Assembly: GCF_036208045.1 (NCBI RefSeq)
Contig: NZ_CP121472.1
Span: forward strand, 62,001-126,000
Source of the DNA: Thiorhodovibrio winogradskyi
Lineage (GTDB): Bacteria > Pseudomonadota > Gammaproteobacteria > Chromatiales > Chromatiaceae
Reading direction: 5' to 3'
Length of the DNA stretch: 64,000 nucleotides
The position numbers and the translations under genes were made by a program. The notes under the pieces are model-generated. The model saw only the letters and a list, made by a program, of their open reading frames with translations, ran no database searches and was not told where the DNA came from. Shown piece after piece: positions 55,446 through 63,266 of this stretch. Within the stretch, counting starts at the first letter, position 1. Every line of letters starts with the position of its first letter.

Positions 55446-55865
55446 GTGACCCAAATCGAGTTGCTTGCCGAGCCGGCGGGTGCGTTGGATCGCGCGGTGC
55501 GTTTCGAGCTTGGTGGTGGCTATGCGCTGCATCTGCCACGCGGTCCACGCGCGCTCGGCACGCTCTACCATCGCGGCACCCCGATCAAACAAGTCAACCT
55601 GCGCGACAAAGCCGAGCGTCGCCTCTTGGCTGTGGAGTTGATGCAAAAAGGCGTCAATCAGAGCCGCTTGGCCGATGCCCTGCAGCTCAGCCGCCAGACC
55701 CTGCATAACTATCGCGAGAGCTACCGGGAATTCGGCGTGCAGGGACTGTTGCACGGCTACAGTCCCGCCACCAGCAAGGATGAGGAGCTGCATCGCCATC
55801 TTAACGTCAACAAGCGCCGCCCTGGCTCCAAGGCCCGCGAGCTCGAAGCGCTGCGCCAAGCGTGA
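55446..55865 (+). CDS. Helix-turn-helix ORF A of the 2.5-kb element
   Basis: A 139-residue protein from a GTG with AAGGAG 8 bases upstream; a longer start at 55410 is possible. The middle is a helix-turn-helix (QKGVNQSRLADALQLSRQTLHNY) of the kind that begins many transposases. It ends at TGA 55863, exactly where the larger ORF in the +1 frame picks up (LEALRQA against REQAEGEGQ), so the two are probably the N- and C-parts of one transposase. Confidence 0.7.
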   Translation: MTQIELLAEPAGALDRAVRFELGGGYALHLPRGPRALGTLYHRGTPIKQVNLRDKAERRLLAVELMQKGVNQSRLADALQLSRQTLHNYRESYREFGVQGLLHGYSPATSKDEELHRHLNVNKRRPGSKARELEALRQA

Positions 55866-57645
55866 GCAGGCTGAAGGTGAGGGGCAGGCCGAGCTGGACT
55901 GGGACGCTGAGGCGCGCTTTGAACTCGACGAGCCGGCGATCGAAGAAACCCTGAGCGCGGCCCTGGCCTTGTCGGAGGCGACGCCCCCGGCCGGTGAGCC
56001 GAGCGCGGAGGTGGCAAGCGAGCAGCCCTATGCGCAAGCGCACGACTGGGAAGACAGCCGCTATGCCGGCATCTTCCCCATCCTCATGGTCCTGATCAGC
56101 CAATGGCACTGGTTGAGCGGGGTAATGCGCCTGTTCGGCAACGGCTGGAAGCTGTTCATGGTCTTCGCCCTCATGGGTGTCTGTAACATCCGCTCCATCG
56201 AGCAGCTCAAGCACGTGCGCCGTGACGAGGCCGGGCGGATCTTGGGGATTGGCACCTTGGCGTGCCTGGAAACCCTTTGGGGCTGGTTCCATGAGGTCGC
56301 CAAGCATGGCCGCGCCGCCGTGCTGGTGGCGGCGTTTTCCGACGACCAGCTCCAGCGCGGCTTGGTCGGCACGGATGTGTGGTTCACCGATGGGCATCTG
56401 CTGCCCTATACCGGCATGCACAAGGTTCATGCCAGCTACCATACCCAGCGGCGCATGCCCACGCCCGGGCAGACCAATCTGGTCACTTGCGATGCGCGCG
56501 GGCGGGTGGTGTGCTTTGAGATTCAGGAAGGCAAAGGCGATCTGCGCGGGCGCATTCTCGCCTTGGGCGAGTATGCGCGTGAGCAGGGATTGGGCGTGAT
56601 GCCTTTGCAGGTGTTTGACCGCGAAGGCGACGGGCTGGAGTTCTTCTCCACCCTGGTCGCCACCGACACGCCCTTTGTGACCTGGGAGAAGAACGCCGAT
56701 GCGGCGCGCTTGCGCGGATTGGAGGAGGAACGCTTTACCGAGACGCTCACGTTGAACGGGACTGAGTACCGGCTGCTCGAGGAGGAGAAGGCCTGTCTTT
56801 ATCCCCCGAAACCCGTGCCTCCCGAGGCGGATGCGGAGTCCGCGCCAGCGCATCGCTTCAAACTGCGCCGGGTGGTGATCTGGAATCTGCGCACCGGGCA
56901 TCGCACCAGTGTTGTTTGTTGGGATGGCGACCTGGCACTGACCACGGTGGCGATCACCACGGCCATGCTCAGTCGCTGGGGGGCCTCGGAGAATACCTTC
57001 AAGCACCTCCAGGAGCAGCATCCCTATCATTATCATCCGGGGTTTGGGGTCAGCGAGAGCGAGAAACAGGACATCGCCAATCCGGCGATCAAGGCCATTG
57101 ATGCGCGTCGCCTTGCTCTCAAGACCCAGCTCAACCGCCTCTACAAGCAACAAACCAAGTGCAAGCCTGGGATCAAGAAAGACGGGACCCTGCGCGCGAA
57201 CAGCAAACACCGGCGCATCGCCGCCGAGATCGCCGCCGCCGAGGCGGAGCTGGCGCGGCTGAAGGACGAACGCGATCAGTTACCCGAGCGCGTCGATGTG
57301 GGCACCTTGAGCGATTACCGCTCCTTTCAGGCGATCGACAATGAAGGCAAGAATCTGTTCGATGTCGTCACCTCTTCGGTCTGGAATGCCCGCTGCCAGC
57401 TCATCGATTGGCTCGAGCCGGTCTATGCCAAAGACAGTGATCGGGTCGATCTGCTCTATGCGATTCTCAACTGCCACGGCTGGATTCGCAGCGATGGCCG
57501 TTGGGTGGTGGTCCGTCTGGAGCCGCTACAGCAGCCGGCGCGCCGCGCCGCCCAGGAGCAGCTGTGCCGCAAGCTCACCGGTCTGGGCGCGCGGATCCCC
57601 GGCGGAAAGTGGCTGCGCATTGAGGTCGGCGACGCGCCGCTTTGA
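55864..57645 (+). CDS. Large transposase-like ORF B of the 2.5-kb element
   Basis: The frame is open from 55675 but its first 60 codons are a shadow of ORF A; the protein-like part begins near 55864 (EQAEGEGQAELDWDAEARF) and runs about 590 residues. It contains hydrophobic helices near SQWHWLSGVMRLFGNGWKLFMVFALMG, candidate catalytic acids in VWFTDGHLLPYTG and VFDREGDGLEFF, and a late YAILNCHGWIRSD. The layout suggests an RNase H-like DDE enzyme. Translation may need +1 frameshifting from ORF A, or the gene may be broken. Confidence 0.65.
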   Translation, partial: EQAEGEGQAELDWDAEARFELDEPAIEETLSAALALSEATPPAGEPSAEVASEQPYAQAHDWEDSRYAGIFPILMVLISQWHWLSGVMRLFGNGWKLFMVFALMGVCNIRSIEQLKHVRRDEAGRILGIGTLACLETLWGWFHEVAKHGRAAVLVAAFSDDQLQRGLVGTDVWFTDGHLLPYTGMHKVHASYHTQRRMPTPGQTNLVTCDARGRVVCFEIQEGKGDLRGRILALGEYAREQGLGVMPLQVFDREGDGLEFFSTLVATDTPFVTWEKNADAARLRGLEEERFTETLTLNGTEYRLLEEEKACLYPPKPVPPEADAESAPAHRFKLRRVVIWNLRTGHRTSVVCWDGDLALTTVAITTAMLSRWGASENTFKHLQEQHPYHYHPGFGVSESEKQDIANPAIKAIDARRLALKTQLNRLYKQQTKCKPGIKKDGTLRANSKHRRIAAEIAAAEAELARLKDERDQLPERVDVGTLSDYRSFQAIDNEGKNLFDVVTSSVWNARCQLIDWLEPVYAKDSDRVDLLYAILNCHGWIRSDGRWVVVRLEPLQQPARRAAQEQLCRKLTGLGARIPGGKWLRIEVGDAPL

Positions 57646-57716
57646 TGCGGCGTCGCTTTGGGCTTTGGGCGCTGTCCAAAAATCAGGGGGCTTTTTGGGC
57701 GGTTTTGGGAGGTCTG

Positions 57717-58804
57717 ATGACGCATTTAAGAACGCGGAATATCTCTACGCCGAGTTACTTTACAAAGAGTGCAGTCAACTTTTAGGCCCAAATTTCTTCT
57801 TTGCTAATCGAAAAATTGTGGAGAATAAAATTTTATCGCGATTTACCCGTGAGATCTGCGGTAGCGCCATTGATCCACAGATTTATTATTGTATCCCAGT
57901 GATGAATAGGCTTGGAGATCTCAAGGCAACTCTAATCCAAAATCTGACCATTGTAAGCAACTTCTCCAAAGTCCAACTCGTTATAAACTTATTCGACAAA
58001 ACGAGTGAGTCGTTTGACTGGATTAGTGAAAATTGTGTCGATTGGATTGATGCAGGTGTGCTCACCGTAAACCGTCTAGAGCCTCTTCCATTTTGGCACT
58101 TCTCATGGGCGAAGAATTCTTTTAAGAGCTTTATCGGAGATGATGGAATCTACTCAAGCTTAGATGGCGACAATTATTTATCAGCTGAAGAAATTGCAAG
58201 GACCAAACAAATCTACGTCGAGTTTGGCCCCACTGTTGTTCATTATTTTTCTGGAGTTTGGGGTGATGGAAGTTCGGGCAGAATTTCAGTAACCACTGAG
58301 CTTTATAAAAAGCATGCCTATGAAAATGCATTATTTCCACGTCAGTTTGATGAAATCTCTTTTATCTTGAAAATTCTTAATGAAGAAAACTACATAACAT
58401 TTATATGCCGCAGTAATGTCGATATTTTTAGCAAATCATTTTATTTGCGTGAGTTTCAGGAAAAAAATGAATGGAGCCCGAGGAAAAAATATATTGAACT
58501 AGGCAAAACACGCCAGCCTGAGAATCCAAAAGATAAAAACTATGTTCAAAGCGATGACGTTCTTAAATTTTTTACCTCAATAAACGCATTCTATACTTTT
58601 CTTAATCTTTCAAAAAATAAAAAGGCAAAAGTTTTTTATGAAAAAAAATTAAATGAAGAAAAGCAAAAAATTTATCAATCTGCTTGTTATGATGAAATAG
58701 CGGCTAAAGCGACGGTTATTTTATCTAGCCAGATGGAGCTTAATTGCAGTGCAGTAACGACGCTTTATTCTGTTATAAAGAACGATGAATTTTTTTTTGG
58801 ATAG
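57717..58804 (+). pseudogene. N-terminal domain of a two-domain glycosyltransferase, cut by IS and by a T9 frameshift
   Basis: Beginning at the ATGAC duplication, the frame reads AFKNAEYLYAELLYKECSQLLGPNFFF and a GT-A type domain: YYCIPVMNRLGDLKATLIQNL, IDAGVLTVNRLEPLPFWHFSWAKN and SSLDGDNYLSAEEI, where DGD is a probable metal-binding motif. It ends KNDEFFFG and a stop at 58802 because of a run of nine T at 58790-58798. With eight T the frame would continue into the gene at 58785 (KNDEFFLDSWLSHYRSLG). The DNA is AT-rich, unlike the backbone. Confidence 0.7.
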
Positions 58805-59657
58805 TTGGTTAAGCCATTATAGATCCTTAGGTGTGAAAAGATTTATTATTGTTGATGATCAATCTGATTTGCCGCTCATAGATTTAAATCTCGGCAGTGA
58901 TGTGTATATTTTTAAGCCGGTTATTGGTAACTTTAAGAATTTCAAAGCTTTCTGGCTTCAGTGCTTAATGAGGAAATATCAAGTTCCTGGGAGTTTATGT
59001 CTATGCGTGGATTCTGATGAATACCTGGATATTCCGAAATCAATAATCTCTGTCAATGCTGATCTGCAGGAAAATCCTCTAGATTCCTTGTTAAAGCAAA
59101 GCTCGTCGTTGTCAAAGTATGGCTATATTCCTGGCCTTTTGATAGATTTGATGCCAGAAAATGAATTGATTCAAGTTACAACACAGAACTTCATCGATAC
59201 GATGAATTATCATGCTTATGTTCAAGGAAAGGTTGACGAGGAAAACGAATATAAAGGACATTCGTCTATTAAATGGGCGTTCGGGGATTATTGGGAAACT
59301 GCATATAGGTATGACCTTCGTTACCATGTGTATAGAACTTTTGACTGTATGAGGAAATTTCCAGTTTTTATCTATAGCCATGACATTGAATTGAATCAAG
59401 GTTTTCATTCACTTGCACGTGGTTTCGGCATAAGCAAACTGCAAAATGACGAATACATTCTTCCGATACGGCACTATAAAATGATTAAGGTTCTTGTAGA
59501 AGGTTTAAGACTCAATGTTGATGGGTATTTTGATAGGACAGCAGAGAATTTATCAAGAATTTATAATTCTAGTGTGAATTATACTTTCTATAAATGGAAA
59601 AATTTAGAAAAGCGTGTTTATAAAGCAGCCTATATTAAGCCATCTTTGCATGGGTAG
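58785..59657 (+). CDS. Second glycosyltransferase domain (GT2/GT92-like)
   Basis: A 290-residue frame overlapping the preceding one by 20 bases. It starts MNFFLDSWLSHYRSLGVKRF and has IIVDDQSD, FWLQCLMRKYQ, the metal-binding CVDSDEYLDI and RHYKMIKV, all typical of the GT92/family-2 group that follow the IKNExxFLxxWLxHYxxLG pattern. That pattern begins in the previous ORF, so in the ancestor both were one protein. It could still be translated alone from its own ATG or by slippage at the T9 run. Substrate unknown; probably surface polysaccharide. Confidence 0.75.
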   Translation: MNFFLDSWLSHYRSLGVKRFIIVDDQSDLPLIDLNLGSDVYIFKPVIGNFKNFKAFWLQCLMRKYQVPGSLCLCVDSDEYLDIPKSIISVNADLQENPLDSLLKQSSSLSKYGYIPGLLIDLMPENELIQVTTQNFIDTMNYHAYVQGKVDEENEYKGHSSIKWAFGDYWETAYRYDLRYHVYRTFDCMRKFPVFIYSHDIELNQGFHSLARGFGISKLQNDEYILPIRHYKMIKVLVEGLRLNVDGYFDRTAENLSRIYNSSVNYTFYKWKNLEKRVYKAAYIKPSLHG

Positions 59658-59685
59658 TGTTCTAGATTTGTGCATATCCCCTATT

Positions 59686-60195
59686 TTATATTGCGAGCCC
59701 AAATTCATATCTATTTATAAACAGGCCGATGACAATGTCATGCATCTGGTCAATTTTTGAAAAGCAAATCGTTTTCCTGGCTAATCTTTTAATCCTTGTT
59801 CTCAATGTCAGATGCTTTCTTTCTATTTTCTGCGTATTTCTTTTTCCAACAACATGCTCATTTTCTGGAATTCCTCGGTCGTAAGCACCCCAATCATCCG
59901 TATAAAACTTTTTAATTCCGAATGGCTTCAGAAGCATTCTTAATTTGGCGAAGACTTCGTCTTTTCTTCTCCCAAAGACGTAGGCTAATATTCTTCCTGT
60001 CTTATGATCGATTGCATGCCACAGCCAACGCTGATTAGATTTCTTTCCAACAAAGCTCCACATTTCATCAAGCTCTGCATCCACGGCCTTTACAATCAGT
60101 ACCTTGGGAGGGTCCCCTGCCATCTTCTCAAGCACTTTCTGATTGGTAGACTGAAGGTCATTTTCAATGGATCTAATTGTGCTCAATACCGTCGC
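59686..60195 (-). pseudogene. IS1-family InsB transposase remnant
   Basis: The minus strand encodes VLSTIRSIENDLQSTNQKV and the whole InsB catalytic part: DAELDEMWSFVGKKSNQRWL, IDHKTGRILAYVFGRRKDE, FYTDDWGAYDR and KRNTQKIERKHLTLRTRIKR, to RYEFG and a stop. The DDE residues are there, but insA and the 5' end of the element are missing; at about 60195 the sequence changes to another gene. The frame happens to stay open across the junction up to 60681. Confidence 0.8.
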
Positions 60196-60681
60196 TGCGC
60201 CCAGGTCGGCACCCGCAGGTAGCACAGGCCGAACTGCTCGTCGATGAAGTAGAAATAATCGTGCAGACACTTGCCCGGGATCGGTTTGAGGAAGGTCTTT
60301 CCGCTCGCCTTGTCGTGCCAAGGGCGATAAGAGGAACAGGTTTCCATGGGCCGAGAAGATGTGCACCAGCCCGGGGTGATCTCCGCGCTCGGCGAGGATG
60401 GCCTGGACCCGCGCTTCCTTGCGGAATGCTTTGAGCTTGCGGATGAACTCGATCTTGAGTCCAGCCTCGTCGGCCAGTCGCTCGGCGTTGACGCGGATCT
60501 CTTCTCGCAGCGGCTCAGCCCACTGGGTATCGTCGAACAGGCGAATGTTGCGTGCCCCAAGATAACCCGCCATGGCGTTGGGATGACAGATGTCGGGAAA
60601 GGTGCCGGTGATCACAACGCGGTCGAAATAGGACAACACACAGCCGATCTCGTCTCGATGCTGTTCGGCAAAGGGGTTCAT
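60196..60681 (-). pseudogene. Frameshifted 5' fragment of a conserved hypothetical gene, fused to the IS1 remnant
   Basis: It begins MNPFAEQHRDEIGCVLSYFDRVV, continues ITGTFPDICHPNAMAGYLGARNIRLF and KAFRKEARVQAILAERGDHPGLVHIFSA, then changes frame at about 60347 to METCSSYRPWHDKASGKTFLKP and DYFYFIDEQFGLCYLRVPTWA, where it is cut by the IS1 end. I know this protein family only as a conserved hypothetical in related bacteria. Much more GC-rich than the surrounding glycan genes, so it was brought in. Confidence 0.65.
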
Positions 60682-60793
60682 CGTTGCGCTCCGGGTCTTG
60701 CCTGCTTACCCCCAACGATAGTCGATCAGCCCTGTTTGGTTCCGGCTTCGCCGGATTAGGCGGTGCTTTTTTAAAAATACTTGGAGTTCTAAA

Positions 60794-62071
60794 TTGAGAA
60801 AAATAATTTTGATTGCAGGGCGCCGTGATGGATTTGGTGAAAGGTTTAAAGCTATTCTGGATGGCTTGGCTGTGTCTAGATATAGAGATATTGACTTCGG
60901 CTTCATGTGGCCGAGAAGAATTGGAGTTTACCAAGCATTTAATGCAATCGAATCGATTAATGCAACATTCTCTAGCGAGTTTGCAAAAGAATTTCATTTT
61001 TTAGAAGACGATCTTAGGAATTTTGATTCTGTTCGCCCTTTGCCTAGTGGCACGGCTTTGTCGAAAGAGGTTCTTGAGGAAATCCTAGCAAAGGATAGAG
61101 GATCTGTTGCAATCATATATGAAAAAATCGATATTGATTCTTTTAAAGATTTTTTGGCCAAATTAAATTTTGCAGAGTTGTTTCAAAGCATCAAATTTTC
61201 TTCGAATATTGAAAATATAAGATCAAAAATATTACAGTTTTTTTCTATTGTGGATACTGGCTATTCTGGAATTCATATACGGGGAGGGGATGTGATATAT
61301 GGCCCCTATAAAAACACTATTTTTTTTCGTAATAAAGGCTACCCTTTTGCACTGATAATAGCTTTAACTGAAGAGTTGTTTCGTGATGGAGTTAAAGTGA
61401 TTGCTTTTTGCCAAGATGACAGTGTGGATATGATATTAAACAGTTCGCCAGGCGTTGTAACGTCTAAAGCGATTATTGCGGAAGTTTTTGGGTCGCGCGC
61501 CAAAGATTTTTCAGTTCTCGAGCTGGCACTTGCTGATATTTTTATTATGTTAAATTGTAATTCTCTTTATGGAAGTGTAACTAGCGGATTTGTGGGGTTA
61601 GCTGCAAAAGTAAAGTCAATTGAAGTTGTTGATCCTGTAAAGCGAATTTCAGCTTCAAAGCGGATTGTAATTTATGAAGAATCTTTGAGGCGAGGAGGCT
61701 ATCCAGACGTTTTTCAGGAATCTTTTTGTCTTGTACACATGCTTCTTGATAGTAGGATTGCAAATAAAAGAGATAAGCAATTGTGGGCGGCGGAAAGGTT
61801 GATTGAATTACAGCCTCAAAGCGACCTGTATCGTGCATTGTTAATATTTACTTATTTGGAAAGTGACTTGGAAACTCTTGCAGAGAATTTCTTAAAGACG
61901 CTTACAGAAAAAGAAGCTGAGGTTTTAACAATCGCATCGTGTATGACTAAAAAAGTTGCAGGCAAGTATCATTTAAAGCAATTTTTAGAAAATTTTTTAG
62001 CAAAAAATTTTGAAGATAAATTTTCCTTACTTAAAGCTCTTCGATCTGAAGTATGTCGGCTTATTAACTAG
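60794..62071 (+). CDS. Fucosyltransferase-like protein with HxRGGD motif
   Basis: A 425-residue protein in AT-rich DNA. The start is a TTG with GGAG 7 bases upstream. The N-terminal MRKIILIAGRRDGFGERFKAILDGLAVS is the first Rossmann-like strand and loop of GT-B fucosyltransferases, and GIHIRGGDVIYGPY near residue 160 matches the HxRxGD donor-site motif of alpha-1,2/1,6- and O-fucosyltransferases. The last 120 residues are a helical domain with TPR-like spacing. It is likely to add fucose or a related sugar. Undamaged, unlike its neighbours. Confidence 0.7.
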   Translation: MRKIILIAGRRDGFGERFKAILDGLAVSRYRDIDFGFMWPRRIGVYQAFNAIESINATFSSEFAKEFHFLEDDLRNFDSVRPLPSGTALSKEVLEEILAKDRGSVAIIYEKIDIDSFKDFLAKLNFAELFQSIKFSSNIENIRSKILQFFSIVDTGYSGIHIRGGDVIYGPYKNTIFFRNKGYPFALIIALTEELFRDGVKVIAFCQDDSVDMILNSSPGVVTSKAIIAEVFGSRAKDFSVLELALADIFIMLNCNSLYGSVTSGFVGLAAKVKSIEVVDPVKRISASKRIVIYEESLRRGGYPDVFQESFCLVHMLLDSRIANKRDKQLWAAERLIELQPQSDLYRALLIFTYLESDLETLAENFLKTLTEKEAEVLTIASCMTKKVAGKYHLKQFLENFLAKNFEDKFSLLKALRSEVCRLIN

Positions 62072-62468
62072 CTAAAGCTTCCCGTTTTTGTCCCTAGGCG
62101 ACCAGCCTGAGTAGGGCGTCGGCGTTGGCGATGGAATTTGGCGGGGGTTGCTAGGGGCGGCGCAATCCCCCTTAACATTCTCCCCGGCCAGGGTCTTGGC
62201 GAAGGCGCGACTCAGATCGGCGAAGATGTATAGGCACTTATAGCCAGCCCTTTTAAGGTGCATAAAAGCAACATTTAAAATCAGAGGCTTACGGTTCCGG
62301 GTGAATCTGGCAGTCACCGAACCACGCGATCCGCCGCAGGTACCTTGACGAAAAATCAGGGGCTTGCAGTCGGGTGAATTTCGTCACCTTAAAATGGCTG
62401 CATTTACAGGAGTCCATCAGGTACACTCCGATCGTGAGTCGCCAAGCACACGATGTTGGAGAGTCCCG
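62072..62468. other. Mixed mobile-element debris
   Basis: A 397-base GC-richer stretch between AT-rich genes. A minus-strand frame (62072-62317) and others look like worn protein pieces without a recognised family. Two imperfect direct repeats of about 40 bases (62276-62316 and 62351-62389, both beginning near AAAATCAG) are present; the end adjoins the IS200-type gene. Confidence 0.4.
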
Positions 62469-62887
62469 ATGGACAAGATTGAGAGCCTTAGTCACTCCAA
62501 ATGGGAGTGCAAATATCACATTGTTTTCATCCTAGAAAGAGCAGTTGAACGGCCGTCAGGGTGCGTCCCGCGTGGTGTCCAGCAAGGCACAACGAGGCGG
62601 AATAGTCGTTCTATTCCAACGAGTTGTAACGCAGCTGGGCGCCGCGCGGGGCGTGCCCTGGCGGCCGTAGCGCCGTTGACCAGACGGGTGACTCTCCAAT
62701 GCCTCCAGAGTACGAGCAAAATCAGACCTTTGCATGTGAAGCTAAGCGGTCAACTGCTCTTTCTAGGTTCATTCCAAAATGCCGGCGTCGCACGCTGTAC
62801 GGCCAGCTGAGGCAGCATCTTGGGGAGGTGTTCCATGAACTGGACCGACACAAAGACAACCGAAAATCTGGCATTAGCTGGGTATAG
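62469..62887 (+). pseudogene. IS200/IS605-type transposase gene, truncated and interrupted by a MITE
   Basis: The ATG at 62469 begins MDKIESLSHSKWECKYHIVF, the well-known start of IS200-type TnpA. The frame is interrupted by the element at 62531-62767. Removing it with one TTCAT copy restores FIPKCRRRTLYGQLRQHLGEVFHEL. After RHKD the protein ends early (NRKSGISWV and stop), so the HUH motif and the catalytic tyrosine are missing. The gene is dead. Confidence 0.85.
62531..62767. mobile_element. 237-bp MITE with 18-bp perfect terminal inverted repeats
   Basis: The left end CCTAGAAAGAGCAGTTGA (62531-62548) and its exact reverse complement (62750-62767) bound a 237-bp GC-rich element without coding capacity. 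It is flanked by the 5-bp target duplication TTCAT (62526-62530 and 62768-62772). It lies inside the IS200-type pseudogene. Confidence 0.9.
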
Positions 62888-62935
62888 GTACAACTGAAGC
62901 CTGTTTTTTAAATCAGCAGACCCGTTAAACTCTGA

Positions 62936-62960
62936 CCACGCCCTGAGGGCATGGTTTTTT
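62936..62960. terminator. Hairpin and T run, IS200-type right end or terminator
   Basis: CCACGCCCTGAGGGCATGG folds into a stem of about eight pairs with a short loop, followed by six T. This fits the subterminal hairpin at the right end of IS200/IS605 elements and would also work as an intrinsic terminator before the next gene. Confidence 0.55.
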
Positions 62961-62989
62961 ACGTTACGATTAAAAAGAGGTGTTTTTTT

Positions 62990-63262
62990 ATGCGAAACGC
63001 AATTGCTGTACTCACGCGAGGTTATACAGAGTTCAAGAGCTATGATTCCTTGATTAAAAGAAATTTATCAATACAGAATAATTTAACTTCTAAAAATGTG
63101 GATGTTTTGATATTTCATGAAGGAAATATTGTAAAAAGCCATCAAAAATATATTCAAGGCCAAACTTTACTGCCTTTGCGGTTTATTGAGTTGGCACCAT
63201 TTGGCCCTGTGGATAATGTAAAATTTTACCCTGAAACAAAAAAAGTTTGGTTGGGGGTATAG
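62990..63262 (+). pseudogene. 5' part of a GT15-like glycosyltransferase gene, ended by an A7 frameshift
   Basis: The ATG at 62990 begins MRNAIAVLTRGYTEFKSYDS and is protein-like to FYPETKK. A run of seven A (63238-63244) then puts the frame into a stop at 63260. With six A the reading would continue KKFGWGYRHMCSFWFVDFW into the frame at 63267, where GYxxMCxF is a signature of the GT15 (Ktr/Mnt mannosyltransferase) group. Start chosen at the second ATG since the earlier one (62951) is preceded by the hairpin. Confidence 0.65.
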
Positions 63263-63266
63263 ACAC

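Larger units (their letters stand above)
55230..57716 (+). mobile_element. 2.5-kb insertion sequence of unassigned family
   Basis: The ends CAGACCTCCCA (55230-55240) and its reverse complement (57706-57716) form 11-bp terminal inverted repeats, flanked by a 5-bp target duplication ATGAC (55225-55229 and 57717-57721). Inside are an HTH-type ORF and a large transposase-like ORF in overlapping frames. I cannot place it in an IS family. Confidence 0.85.

Noticed and set aside
55675-55863. First 60 codons of the long frame of the 2.5-kb element as true protein
   Set aside because: They overlap the HTH ORF, whose frame has protein-like sequence here, whereas this frame is Arg/Ser/Ala noise.
59686-60681. 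One intact 331-residue transposase
   Set aside because: Only the C-terminal half is InsB; the rest is a frameshifted piece of an unrelated gene.
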